The notes beneath the pieces are model-generated. The model did not search any database and was not told the DNA's origin. It saw nothing but the letters and a program-made list of their open reading frames with translations. Positions 17,129 to 25,694 of a stretch of DNA of 38,629 nt are shown one piece after another (the stretch's first letter is position 1; every line of letters starts with the position of its first letter). This DNA is from Oscillatoria sp. HE19RPO (lineage in GTDB: Bacteria > Cyanobacteriota > Cyanobacteriia > Cyanobacteriales > Laspinemataceae), in assembly GCF_024220515.1 (NCBI RefSeq), contig NZ_JAMXOT010000168.1, positions 1 through 38,629 on the forward strand, given 5' to 3'. A program made the position numbers and the translations under genes.

Positions 17129-18511
17129 TCATCCCTTGACCGGATTGGTCATCCGGAAAGCTTGTTTTAGCTTAAACCATTGGGCCCGTAATTTCCAGAA
17201 TTTACTGGTATGCATGGCGGCAATTTCCTGTTGAGCTTGTTCCAGGGTGGCCTGAGTCTGTAAAATCTGGGATTGGAGTTGATGGTGGAGGCGATCGCGC
17301 TCCTGAAGTTGGCCCTCCCACTCCGCCTGAAGTTGGGCAGTCTGCTGTTGGGACTGGTGGGTGAGTTCATCCAGTTGTGCTTGCATCTGGGTCCGGGTTT
17401 GTTCGAGTTCCTGCTGTTGCAGTTGAGACGACTGCAATGCTTCCTCCCGTTGCACCTCAAAATCAGCGCGAGATTGCGCCAACTGCTGCTGTAAATCCTG
17501 GATTTGAGACGCTAACGATTGGTTTTCCCCCTGCGATCGCCCCAGTTCCCCTTGCAAGTCCTGGAGTTCCTCCTCCAACTCAGCTATTTTGGCCCTCGGG
17601 TCCCATGCCTCCGTTTCTTTTACTCGTGATCTGAGGACTTGTAACTCGGTTTCCGTTTCTTCCAATTGCGATCGCAAAACCGCTAATTTCACCTCGGTTT
17701 TGCTCAAATTGGCCGCAATTTCCTCGTTTTTCTCCTGTTCTTCTAACCGTTCGCACTCTTTTTGAGCAAAAATATTCGCGAAATTTGTCGCATATAACCC
17801 AATATGTTTGCTACAAATATAGCGAAATAATTCCCGCCGATTCTCAGGAATATTACAAGCACTCACCATTGAATTCGCCCGAAAACGATACTCATACATC
17901 ACTTCAGAAACATGGTGAAATTGCCAGCCTTTCTCCGCAACCCCTAACCAAAAATCCCAATCTTCATAGCCTAACTTTTGGGGAATCTGGGAATCATATC
18001 CCCCACAGTCCTGCCAAACCGTTCTTCTAAACACCGCACAGGCATCAATATAATTTCCCGCCACCAGGCGATTGATATCAAAGTCCGGAACCTCGACAAT
18101 CCCGGTCTTTTCTCCAAATAATTCCGCATTGCCATAAACCACCCCCACTTCCGGCTGTTCGTCTAAAATTTCGACAGCTTCGGTAATATAGGCGGGTTTA
18201 ATTTTATTGTCAGCATCCAAGGGTAAAATATAACGACCCTGGGCCTTTTTGATGCCGGTATTTCGGGCAGCAGCCAGTCCTTGATTGGATTGGTTAATCA
18301 CCTGATAGCCCTTTTCTTGGAGATAATTCAGCACCTTTTGGGTTACCGGCGAGGTGGAACCATCATTAACAATTAAAATTTCATAAACCGGGTCTTGACA
18401 GCTTTCGACACTGGCGATCGCCTCTAAAACAAACTCTCCTTGGTTGTAACAAGGAATAATCACCGATACGGCTATCTTGGACATTGCATAGACTGCTGCC
18501 GATTCCGACAT
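17129..18511 (-). CDS. GT2 glycosyltransferase with long C-terminal coiled coil and TSKFWKL tail
   Basis: The 460-aa protein begins with a GT2 domain (about 13-240): VSVIIPCYNQGEF, IVNDGS, and an LDAD metal motif (98-101), then YGNAELFGEKTG and CGGYDSQIPQKLGYEDWDF. Residues about 245-430 are a Glu/Gln-rich coiled coil. The last 26 residues carry TSKFWKLRAQWFKLKQAFR, a basic amphipathic tail that also ends the neighbouring sulfotransferase. The coiled coil probably oligomerises the enzyme or docks it to the membrane complex. Start 18511 has AGGG close upstream; the ATG at 18484 (MSKIAVSV) is an alternative. It lies 12 bases after the sulfotransferase stop, so the two are coupled. Confidence 0.9.
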   Translation of the reverse strand: MSESAAVYAMSKIAVSVIIPCYNQGEFVLEAIASVESCQDPVYEILIVNDGSTSPVTQKVLNYLQEKGYQVINQSNQGLAAARNTGIKKAQGRYILPLDADNKIKPAYITEAVEILDEQPEVGVVYGNAELFGEKTGIVEVPDFDINRLVAGNYIDACAVFRRTVWQDCGGYDSQIPQKLGYEDWDFWLGVAEKGWQFHHVSEVMYEYRFRANSMVSACNIPENRRELFRYICSKHIGLYATNFANIFAQKECERLEEQEKNEEIAANLSKTEVKLAVLRSQLEETETELQVLRSRVKETEAWDPRAKIAELEEELQDLQGELGRSQGENQSLASQIQDLQQQLAQSRADFEVQREEALQSSQLQQQELEQTRTQMQAQLDELTHQSQQQTAQLQAEWEGQLQERDRLHHQLQSQILQTQATLEQAQQEIAAMHTSKFWKLRAQWFKLKQAFRMTNPVKG

Positions 18512-18523
18512 ATTACCCTGGTC

Positions 18524-19570
18524 CTATAATTGGCTGGATTTGAGATGGATAGTGCGGGCAACTGCCCCTTTCAATTCAGACCATTTTACCTTGAGTTTCC
18601 AGAACTTCGAGGTTTCCATCCAAGCAATTTGGTCTCGGAGGCGATCGCATTCCCCTTGAAGCTCACCCACCCTCGCCGCCTCATTCGCCCGAGTTTCAAG
18701 CTGGACTCTAGCTTGGACCGCTTCATGATGTAACCAGAGGGGATAAATTTCTAAAGGGAACGAATCGGACTGGGGCTGTGGAGTAAAATGACTGGGCAGA
18801 TCCGCCGTCCAATCCAGTTCTTCTAAAAGAGAAAGGTAGGGCAGTTCCGGATGTTGGAGAAACCGAACTAAGGGGCGGTCATTGGGCAATTGTTGAAACA
18901 AATTTGGGTCATAAATCGTTTGGAACCTTGAGTCATCTAACCCCAATTTTACGGAAAGATTTAACTTGGTTTCTAACAGCTTGACCAGTTTAGTCGGTTG
19001 TGCTAAAAGCGCATTAATATTCACCAACAGACAGCGATCGGGATAGCGGCGATAGAAGTCCAAAATATGGCGATTATAATAGGCCCAACTGCGGATGGCA
19101 TAATCGGGACGCTGGGAAAAAATCCCACTATTGAGACGCAGAATGGAATCCACCACATCCCAGGGGAGACGATACACGAATAAATAACGCGCCTCGGGGA
19201 GTAATTCTTGCCAAAAATCCAGCATTAGGGAGGTCCGGGGGTCCTTCCACCCCCAGAGTCCTCCTTGAGCATTTCGCGAGTCAATTAACCCTTGTGCCGT
19301 TGCCAAACCCGTTTTAAAGTGGTCAACATTGAGGGATTCTTGTTCCGTCCAACCCCAATCCGGCCAACCGGGGTCTCCCGGGGGACAACTGTCTTGGAGA
19401 AGCGATCGCTGAAACTCCAGAAAATCCAGGTCCTCGAAATACCCCTTGACATTAAAACAGTCTGCTTGATAGAGGCGATCGCCAAGTTCCACCCCGATGA
19501 CTTTCATCAACGAAGCGATTAGAGAAGTTCCCGAACGGTGCATTCCGGTGACAATCAGGGGCAACGACAT
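18524..19570 (-). CDS. Sulfotransferase-family protein with TSKFWKL tail
   Basis: From the chosen ATG the protein has 348 aa. The P-loop-like PAPS motif TGMHRSGTSLIASLM lies at the start (about 10-24). GWKDPRTSLML and YLFVYRLPWDVVDSI, the 3'-phosphate region, follow. The last 30 residues (WMETSKFWKLKVKWSELKG) match the tail of the next gene's glycosyltransferase, after a short helical segment (RVQLETRANEAARVGELQGE). It probably sulfates the glycan made here, or a glycolipid intermediate. The ATG at 19570 (MSLPLIVTG) has AAGGA just upstream and a family-like N-terminus. The in-frame TTG at 19591 would add 7 residues and has no ribosome binding site. Substrate is unknown. Confidence 0.86.
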   Translation of the reverse strand: MSLPLIVTGMHRSGTSLIASLMKVIGVELGDRLYQADCFNVKGYFEDLDFLEFQRSLLQDSCPPGDPGWPDWGWTEQESLNVDHFKTGLATAQGLIDSRNAQGGLWGWKDPRTSLMLDFWQELLPEARYLFVYRLPWDVVDSILRLNSGIFSQRPDYAIRSWAYYNRHILDFYRRYPDRCLLVNINALLAQPTKLVKLLETKLNLSVKLGLDDSRFQTIYDPNLFQQLPNDRPLVRFLQHPELPYLSLLEELDWTADLPSHFTPQPQSDSFPLEIYPLWLHHEAVQARVQLETRANEAARVGELQGECDRLRDQIAWMETSKFWKLKVKWSELKGAVARTIHLKSSQL

Positions 19571-19697
19571 GATTCCTTGTATCCGTATCAATGAAAGGAC
19601 ATCTCCACAGTCCCATCCTCCCCCCTGAATCCGGGTTCATGAGGGGAGGTGGGTGGAAATTTTGGGGTCATTCAGTCACCAGTCCAATCAAATTAAA

Positions 19698-21104
19698 TCA
19701 AATTAATTCAATTTCTTTGACCAGTTCCGGGACCTCGGTCTCAACCGTAACCGTGGGTTTAACCAGTAAGTCTACAATGCCGGTGGCAGATAAACTTTGT
19801 TCCTGTTGAACTCGAAACATTGCCACATCAATACAACGGGCTAAATAGGTAAAATCCCCATTGACAATCCCTGAAACCCCAGCATTTAAAAAATAGACTC
19901 CGGGATTGAGCAAACATTTAAACCGGAATTTTACAACAACTTTCGTCCCCGCTTCAACTGTTTGCAGAGACTGTTCAGAAAAGGAATGGGATGCCCCACC
20001 CAAGTCTAACCCGCTAATGGTTTTCACCAACATTCCACAGCGAATTTGAGAAGCGGACTCCAAAAATTCCACCGTATAGGTGTAAACATATTCGTGACGA
20101 CCCACCAGGTTATTCACTTTTTTTCCCGTGGGGGTCAGAATATGGGGGTCAATAATTTTCGCCCCCCGTGATTCGTAGTGTAGGGTATTGCTGGGTTGCA
20201 GGTCCTCATCATAATAAGCCCGCGCGGCCTGTTCCACCGGACCCGACGAGGCGGGGAGGGCAAATTCACTGGAATGAGGAGTAAACACGGGGAGTTTTTC
20301 CGAGTCTTCTGGCTCATCTTTTTCCTGATTGAGCTTGCGAATCTCGTCGCATAACGCCTCTACTTTATGGGGGGGAGAGTAAATCAATTTTTGATATTTA
20401 TCCACCACAATTTTGGGCGTATGATAGAGCAGCAATTCCCCATCATGCATGAAAATTGCCGAATCACATAATTCAATAACCATCGCAGCAGCATGGGAGA
20501 CAAATAAAATCGTCCCGCCGCGTTCTTGGATGGTTTCAATCCGGGCAAAGCACTTGCGTTGAAAGGCTTCATCTCCCACAGAAAGGGCTTCATCCACAAT
20601 CAGAATATCCGGGTCAACGCTGGTGGCGACGGCAAAGGCTAACCGGACAAACATCCCGCTGGAGTAGGTTTTGACGGGTTGATCCAGGAAATCGCCGATA
20701 TCTGCAAAGGCGACTATTTCATCGAATCTGTTCTCAACTTCTTGTTGAGAGAGACCGAGTAATTGAGCATTAAAAAAGACATTTTGCCGTCCGGTAAATT
20801 CCGGATTAAACCCGCTGCCGAGTTCAAGGAGGGCGGAAATTCTGCCTTTGACTTCAACTTGTCCACTGGTGGGAGATAGAGTGCCGACAATGGTTTGAAG
20901 GAGGGTACTTTTTCCCGACCCATTGCGACCGACAACGCCGAGGGTTTTGCCTTTAGGAAGTTCTAGGGAGATATCGCGTAAGGCCCAGAATTCATCCGAT
21001 CGGACTTTGCCGGGGAGGAGAATTTCTTTGAGGCGATCGGCAGGATGCCGATAGCGTTTGAAGCATTTGGAAACATTTTTTAGCGAAATTGCAATTTCAC
21101 CCAT
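19698..21104 (-). CDS. wzt: Polysaccharide ABC exporter ATPase (Wzt-like)
   Basis: The 468-aa ATPase energises export of a completed polysaccharide across the plasma membrane. It has Walker A GRNGSGKST (59-67), the signature YSSGM (147-151) typical of Wzt/TagH proteins, Walker B ILIVDE (167-172) and H-loop His204. LLELGSGFNPEFTGRQN is a subfamily hallmark. The extended C-terminus (about 300-455) is a beta-sandwich of the Wzt_C type, which in O-antigen systems binds the chain end and sets specificity. The glycan may therefore carry a terminal cap, possibly the methyl or sulfate added by neighbours. Its Wzm partner lies 244 bases upstream, across a minisatellite/palindrome element instead of in tight overlap. 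The symbol is used by family resemblance. Confidence 0.92.
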   Translation of the reverse strand: MGEIAISLKNVSKCFKRYRHPADRLKEILLPGKVRSDEFWALRDISLELPKGKTLGVVGRNGSGKSTLLQTIVGTLSPTSGQVEVKGRISALLELGSGFNPEFTGRQNVFFNAQLLGLSQQEVENRFDEIVAFADIGDFLDQPVKTYSSGMFVRLAFAVATSVDPDILIVDEALSVGDEAFQRKCFARIETIQERGGTILFVSHAAAMVIELCDSAIFMHDGELLLYHTPKIVVDKYQKLIYSPPHKVEALCDEIRKLNQEKDEPEDSEKLPVFTPHSSEFALPASSGPVEQAARAYYDEDLQPSNTLHYESRGAKIIDPHILTPTGKKVNNLVGRHEYVYTYTVEFLESASQIRCGMLVKTISGLDLGGASHSFSEQSLQTVEAGTKVVVKFRFKCLLNPGVYFLNAGVSGIVNGDFTYLARCIDVAMFRVQQEQSLSATGIVDLLVKPTVTVETEVPELVKEIELI

Positions 21105-21139
21105 GAGTTTACTGGTGTATGAAACGGCCTGTCAATTTG

Positions 21140-21240
21140 TGGAGGAGAGCAGGAGAGGGATGGGGGAGATGGGGAGGATGGGGGAGATGGGGGAGATGGG
21201 GAGGATGGGGGAGATGGGGAGATGAGGAGGATGGGGTGGA
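21140..21240. repeat. G-rich minisatellite (GGGGAGGAT/GGGGGAGAT units)
   Basis: About 100 bases of near-tandem 9-base units such as GGGGGAGAT and GGGGAGGAT lie between wzm and wzt. The same units flank the palindromic elements at 37317-37613. The 77-aa frame across it is low-complexity and not a gene. Confidence 0.85.
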
Positions 21241-21259
21241 GAAATTAGTAACAACAGTT

Positions 21260-21340
21260 TGTAGTAACGACTTCAGTCGTTATCTCCCCCATCCTTCATC
21301 CTTCATCCTTCATCCTTCATCCCCCATCCTTCATCCTTTA
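21260..21340. repeat. GTAGTAACGACTTCAGTCGTTA palindrome plus ATCCTTC tandem repeats
   Basis: TAACGACTTCAGTCGTTA (21265-21282) forms an AACGAC/GTCGTT hairpin. It is followed by CTCCCCC and about seven 7-base ATCCTTC units. The palindrome and its GTTTGTAG lead-in match the elements at 37387-37412 and 37531-37561. Together with the G-rich minisatellite this forms a third, partial copy of that element. Confidence 0.8.
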
Positions 21341-21348
21341 TTCTTAAT

Positions 21349-22206
21349 TTAGATAACATCAGCAAAGGCGGGCCGTAAGCGACGGTAGGACCAGAAACCG
21401 AGTCCAAAAATGATTAAAGAAATCAAGGTAGCAACGGCCCATTCTCCGGGGTGGTTGATTTCGCCAACGAGGATGATATCTCGATAGGTTTCTGCGATCG
21501 CCGCCATTGGATTCAACCAAAATACTAACTCGCGCCATTGCTCAGGAATCACCGTTGCTGGATAGCAAATGGGGGTTAAATAAAACCACAAATTCACCAA
21601 GACAATCAGGGTTTGGGGAATGTCTCGCAAAAACACGGTGAATCCCGAAGTTAAATATCCCAATCCGGCAGTAAATAGCAGTTGGGTCACCCACACCAAG
21701 GGGAGGAGGAACAGGGTGGGATGGAGTGTATCGGAAGAAATTGCCAACATGAAAATTAAGGCCATTAGTCCCAAGGTACTTTCAATAAAGGCCGAGAGGA
21801 CCGGGACTAAGGGCAGTAAACTTAGGGGAAAAACCACTTTTTTGACTAAATTGGGCTGTCCCACCACCACATTGGCCGCTTGCATAAAGCCACTGGTAAA
21901 GGCAATCCAGGGAACCAATCCGGCAAACAACCATAAACCAAAGGTAAAGCTATTTTCCGGTAAGTTATTTGCCGGAAGCTTGACCTTTAATATAATAGAG
22001 AAGACATAAGTGTAAATCAGCAGTTGGGAAAGCTGATTGAGCAACGGCCATAAATTGCCCAAAACTGAGCCTTTATAACGGGCGGCTAAGTCTCGTTGAA
22101 CTAGGGTTTTGAGCAGGTTGAGCTTGATTAACAGTTGTTCATCAAGCAATGACCTTTGGGAAATGGGGTTTGCCTTGCGAAAGGCTCCTTTGATTGTTCT
22201 GACCAA
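21349..22206 (-). CDS. wzm: Polysaccharide ABC exporter permease (Wzm-like)
   Basis: The 285-aa ABC-2-type permease forms the channel for the Wzt ATPase. The N-terminal cytoplasmic part (about 1-50) has RDLAARYKGSVLGNLWPLL, the family's coupling region. Six hydrophobic helices follow between roughly residues 58 and 275, including LLIYTYVFSIILKVKL and LWFYLTPICYPATVIPEQW, the conserved periplasmic re-entrant segment. Length is normal. It starts in 236 bases of intergenic DNA downstream of the methyltransferase gene, whose end is marked by a hairpin, so it may head a transcript containing wzt and the downstream transferases. The symbol is used by family resemblance. Confidence 0.92.
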   Translation of the reverse strand: MVRTIKGAFRKANPISQRSLLDEQLLIKLNLLKTLVQRDLAARYKGSVLGNLWPLLNQLSQLLIYTYVFSIILKVKLPANNLPENSFTFGLWLFAGLVPWIAFTSGFMQAANVVVGQPNLVKKVVFPLSLLPLVPVLSAFIESTLGLMALIFMLAISSDTLHPTLFLLPLVWVTQLLFTAGLGYLTSGFTVFLRDIPQTLIVLVNLWFYLTPICYPATVIPEQWRELVFWLNPMAAIAETYRDIILVGEINHPGEWAVATLISLIIFGLGFWSYRRLRPAFADVI

Positions 22207-22397
22207 TTTTCACATCCTCACCCACAACTACAGATAGGGGGCTTCATGGGTGCGATTGCTGTGGCAACACTTGGCCGATCGCCTGAATGGGGAGCGTCCA
22301 ACACCATGAGCCGGAATAAACTAGACTTAGAGGCGATCGCCGGAATGGAGGGTTCCCCTCTCCAATGGCGATCGCCTTAAAGGTTAGGATAACCAAT

Positions 22398-22422
22398 CCC
22401 CAGTTAGAATAGTCTAACGGGG
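22398..22422 (-). terminator. Hairpin after the methyltransferase gene
   Basis: CCCC-A-GTTAGA pairs with TCTAAC-GGGG around a 4-base loop with one bulged A. It lies 21 bases after the stop of the minus-strand methyltransferase at 22443. No T-run follows, so termination strength is uncertain. Confidence 0.45.
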
Positions 22423-22442
22423 ACAGTGATAAGCATATTTTC

Positions 22443-23525
22443 TTAGTCTTTTTGCAAAACCAGTATATCCTGATAGCTCGTCAGATATGGGCGTCCACAC
22501 CATCCGCCATAATATTTCCCGACGACACTAAATCCGCGTTTAGAGATCCACTCTAACAGCAGGGGTTCCTTAAACCCGATCGCCTGTTCCGGGACCTCCA
22601 GGGTACTGGTAAAACACTCTTCTAATTTATGAACAATATTCTGGGAGCTTTTCCCCCGGCGAATATAAGATTCTGACTCAGGATTGAGCAAAAAACAGGT
22701 CATCACGCACCGACTCCCCGGTTTCATCACCCGGTGAATCTCATTGAGATACTGACGGACCTCGGGGGCTCTCATGTGGGTAAACACCGAGGTCAAAAAC
22801 ACAAAATTAAACCGCTCATTGGGATAGGGAAAGCGATACTGGGCCGCTTGTACGGGACCGTCGGGGTTGTACATCGGGTTGTAGATATCCGCGTGTTCAA
22901 AGCGAAAGTTCCGACAGCGATCGCCAAAGGTTTGAGCCGCCACCTCAATCAGGGGTTCATGAATATCAAACCCTTCATAACTTCCGTGCTCATTAAGATA
23001 ATAGGCCAAAGTGTAGGCCATCCGACCAATTCCACAGCCCACATCCAAGACGCGACTGCTCGGGTTTAATCCACCCCGCTGGATGAAATAGCCCAAAAAC
23101 TCTAACCCAATATTCGTAAAACCGCCCCCAATATATTGGATGTACTCCTCCGGAGGCAGGGGTAGGGTGGGTTCTATCAGGGTCAGCAGCATCGTCCCCG
23201 GTTCCCCATTGACCAAGGGAGTGGCAGTAATCAACACATCCTGCTGCTGCTGTTGCTGTTCCCGGGTGAGGGTCGCACGAATCTCAAACCGAGCTTTGTC
23301 AGCCCCTTTTAAGTCGGGATAAACCTTTTTCACATCCTCAGAAGGCATCCCGAGGGTGCAGTTTAAATTGCTCAATGGCTCATGAGCAAAGGTGACTTGA
23401 AATTGGTCCACCGGGCAGTCGCCTTGAATCGGGGCCACCCATCCTTGCAGGACCAACTCATCGTTAACGATCGCCGCGCGGTCCAGATAGCCCCTTGTGG
23501 GGTAAATGTCGATTGATTTCATCAA
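22443..23525 (-). CDS. Methyltransferase with N-terminal glycan-locus domain
   Basis: The 360-aa protein couples a beta-rich N-terminal domain (about 5-120) to a class I SAM methyltransferase (motif VLDVGCGIGRMAY at 159-171, then FVFLTSVFTHM and IHRVMKPGSRCVMTCF). Landmarks of the N-terminal domain are GWVAP and PSEDVKKVYP. These are laid out like GWIVG and RPDVQSAYP in the methyltransferase at 13807, so the two share an accessory module, perhaps for glycan binding. A run of six Gln (90-95) is encoded by a CTG/TTG repeat. The annotated TTG at 23525 is immediately followed by an ATG at 23522, which may be the true start. It lies 15 bases after the conserved unknown gene upstream and is probably co-transcribed with it. 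Confidence 0.88.
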   Translation of the reverse strand: MMKSIDIYPTRGYLDRAAIVNDELVLQGWVAPIQGDCPVDQFQVTFAHEPLSNLNCTLGMPSEDVKKVYPDLKGADKARFEIRATLTREQQQQQQDVLITATPLVNGEPGTMLLTLIEPTLPLPPEEYIQYIGGGFTNIGLEFLGYFIQRGGLNPSSRVLDVGCGIGRMAYTLAYYLNEHGSYEGFDIHEPLIEVAAQTFGDRCRNFRFEHADIYNPMYNPDGPVQAAQYRFPYPNERFNFVFLTSVFTHMRAPEVRQYLNEIHRVMKPGSRCVMTCFLLNPESESYIRRGKSSQNIVHKLEECFTSTLEVPEQAIGFKEPLLLEWISKRGFSVVGKYYGGWCGRPYLTSYQDILVLQKD

Positions 23526-23540
23526 AAGTGGTGTTTTTTC

Positions 23541-24077
23541 CTATAAAACAGCTTGCAACGCCTTGGCGATGGCCGCTTTTTGTTCGGCATCGTACTTCCA
23601 GCGTTCTAAAAATGACTGGTAACGTCCCGTTCCGGTGCGGATTGTTTCTAATAGAGATTCAATCCCCTGTTGCATCTTCGGCAAAGCTAGAGTTTGAATA
23701 ATCTGGGTGCTGCGATCGCGCACGCGCTCAGAACCTTGGGCCATCGTTTCATCCCCGGAACGCCGATGAGCAATTACCATTGCCGAAGACATGGCGAGAT
23801 TTTTCACCATCAGTTCCGAAACAATCTCCTCGGAGGACCCTAATCCCTGGAAAATTCCCGGAGAGGGGCAGTCGGGCAAGGGACTCTCATCGCTTAAATA
23901 GGTCACGAAAAACCCCCGCGCCCCATTTTGAGTCCGCACTAGATTTTCCGTTACCTGAGCAATCTGAGCTTCCGAAAGCGCCCCTGTCGCCATTTGCTCT
24001 AAGAACGATTGGGTCAGGGCGATCGCCTCCGCGAAGCTGACTGAATCCGGTACGGTTAAAGAAGATAAATTAGTCAT
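23541..24077 (-). CDS. Conserved hypothetical protein, helical (178 aa)
   Basis: I do not recognise a named family. The protein is predicted to be mostly helical and soluble, with no membrane segment or signal. It has a Leu/Ala-rich N-terminus (SFAEAIALTQSFLEQMATG), a central GARGFFVTYLSDESPLPDCP and a C-terminal ESLLETIRTGTGRYQSFLER stretch. The composition and absence of low-complexity regions fit a real gene. It lies 15 bases before the methyltransferase in the same direction and is divergent from ruvB with 102 bases between. It may be unrelated to the glycan locus despite being at its head. Confidence 0.75.
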   Translation of the reverse strand: MTNLSSLTVPDSVSFAEAIALTQSFLEQMATGALSEAQIAQVTENLVRTQNGARGFFVTYLSDESPLPDCPSPGIFQGLGSSEEIVSELMVKNLAMSSAMVIAHRRSGDETMAQGSERVRDRSTQIIQTLALPKMQQGIESLLETIRTGTGRYQSFLERWKYDAEQKAAIAKALQAVL

Positions 24078-24179
24078 AACTCATAAAAATAGCCTGTTTA
24101 AATCCGTTGGAGCATCCTGACTAAAAATGGCACGAAGCGCCATTCGCATTCGCACTATTGTCTACGAACAAAGGCACTC

Positions 24180-25292
24180 ATGGCAATCATCTCTTCCCAT
24201 AACCCCACCGATCCACCGAAGAAAGAGCGCAAAACTGCTGAAAAAGGGGCAACCTCCAATCCTTCAAACCCCGGACTCCTCGAACCTCAAGCCACCCCGG
24301 AAGAACAAACCAACATTCAGCAGGAAGAAAGCATTCGCCCCCACCGATTGGCTGATTATATCGGACAAAAAGACCTGAAAGAAGTCCTGGATATTGCCAT
24401 CAAAGCGGCCCAATCGCGATCGGAAGCCCTGGATCATTTATTACTCTATGGTCCCCCGGGTTTGGGTAAAACCACAATGGCCCTGATTTTATCTAGCGAA
24501 ATGAAAGTGGGCTGTAAAATCACCTCAGCCCCTGCTTTAGAACGCCCCCGAGATATCGTCGGGTTACTGGTGAATCTGCAACCGGGGGATGTGCTGTTCA
24601 TCGATGAAATTCATCGCCTGAGTCGGATGAGTGAAGAAATTCTCTATCCGGCATTGGAAGATTTTCGAGTGGATATTACTATTGGCAAAGGACAAAGTGC
24701 CAGAACTCGGAGTATTCCCCTGCAACGGTTTACCCTGGTGGGAGCCACCACCCGCATTGGCAATCTCTCCTCCCCCCTGCGCGATCGCTTTGGGTTGATT
24801 CAACGGTTGCGCTTCTACGAGGTGGATGAATTAACGGCGATCGTTCAACGCACTGCCGAACTCCTGCAAACCCCCATCACCCCGGATGGATGCGAAGAAA
24901 TTGCCCGTCGTTCTAGGGGAACTCCCCGCATCGCCAACCGCCTGCTCAAACGAGTGCGCGACTACGCCCAAGTCAAGGAATGCGGAGATATTAACGCCTC
25001 CGTCGCCAATCTAGCCTTAGAATTGTTTAACGTAGACCCGATCGGTCTGGATTGGACCGACCAACGTTTATTAAAAATGTTGATTGAAAACTTCAACGGC
25101 GGCCCCGTGGGATTGGAAACCCTCGCTGCGGCAACCGGAGAGGATTCTCAAACCATTGAGGAGGTTTATGAGCCTTATTTATTGCAAATCGGCTATTTGA
25201 ATCGCACCCATCGCGGCAGAACCGCCACCCCAGCCGCTTGGCGGCATTTCGGTTACAATCCACCCCCAGAACAATTGTCTTTAAGGATTTAG
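24180..25292 (+). CDS. ruvB: Holliday junction branch-migration helicase RuvB
   Basis: The 370-aa AAA+ motor works with RuvA at Holliday junctions. Visible motifs are Walker A GPPGLGKT (91-98), Walker [10 protein letters not shown], the sensor 1 stretch GATTRIG and the arginine-finger region LRDRFGLI. The C-terminal winged-helix domain is [18 protein letters not shown]. The first roughly 55 residues are a Pro/Asn/Lys-rich extension before [12 protein letters not shown], as is usual in cyanobacteria. AAAGG lies 6 bases before the ATG. RuvA is not adjacent, which is normal in cyanobacteria. It is divergent from the conserved unknown gene at 24077. Confidence 0.97.
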   Translation: MAIISSHNPTDPPKKERKTAEKGATSNPSNPGLLEPQATPEEQTNIQQEESIRPHRLADYIGQKDLKEVLDIAIKAAQSRSEALDHLLLYGPPGLGKTTMALILSSEMKVGCKITSAPALERPRDIVGLLVNLQPGDVLFIDEIHRLSRMSEEILYPALEDFRVDITIGKGQSARTRSIPLQRFTLVGATTRIGNLSSPLRDRFGLIQRLRFYEVDELTAIVQRTAELLQTPITPDGCEEIARRSRGTPRIANRLLKRVRDYAQVKECGDINASVANLALELFNVDPIGLDWTDQRLLKMLIENFNGGPVGLETLAAATGEDSQTIEEVYEPYLLQIGYLNRTHRGRTATPAAWRHFGYNPPPEQLSLRI

Positions 25293-25339
25293 ATTCCCAA
25301 ATAAAAATCCGCACCTTTGAGGATTCTGTTGGCTAATAA

Positions 25340-25360
25340 CATAGGGGGTCTGACCTCCTA
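25340..25360 (+). terminator. Possible hairpin after ruvB
   Basis: ATAGGGGGTC and GACCTCCTAT are complementary with one G-T pair and lie 48 bases after the ruvB stop. No T-run follows, so this is a weak terminator candidate. Confidence 0.3.
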
Positions 25361-25456
25361 TTTACCCAGGAGAGGCCCGTTAAAATAGTACCCAAGAAAA
25401 ACTCATGGCGGTTTAGGGACCCTACCCTCTTTCTCTCCTAATTTATGGAGTGAATC

Positions 25457-25658
25457 ATGACCCTTCATCCTCAAGAATCATGTATGAAGAAGTTAGGAAG
25501 ACTCTACACCGATCCAGACTTTCTTGAGCTTTACCCGAACTGTGGTCAGTTAGCCCGGTCTCCGGCCTATGAGCGCTTTGGTGACCTTAATGCAGTTTGC
25601 CGAGGGACTAACCGATGTCAAAGGGAAAACCGACTATTACCAACCGGATTGGGTATAA
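25457..25658 (+). pseudogene. Frameshifted N-terminal remnant of a DDE transposase (IS1182-like)
   Basis: The frame from the ATG reads MTLHPQ...LYTDPDFLELYPNCGQLARSP and then loses sense near 25575. A one-base shift restores ALVTLMQFAEGLTD (from 25575), which then runs to a stop at 25656. Both pieces match, in the right order, the start of IS1182/IS5-type transposases as I remember them (DELFP..GQPAE.P..LALVT.MQFAEGL.D). The DDE catalytic region is absent and no terminal inverted repeats are seen. The apparent 127-aa frame to 25840 is the unshifted frame and not a real gene. Family assignment is from motif memory. Confidence 0.55.
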
Positions 25659-25694
25659 CACGGGTTAAGCTTAGACTCTTTAGCCGTATGACTT

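Noticed and set aside
21119-21352. 77-aa Trp/Gly-rich frame between wzm and wzt
   Set aside because: It is a translation of the same minisatellite and of the ATCCTTC repeat.
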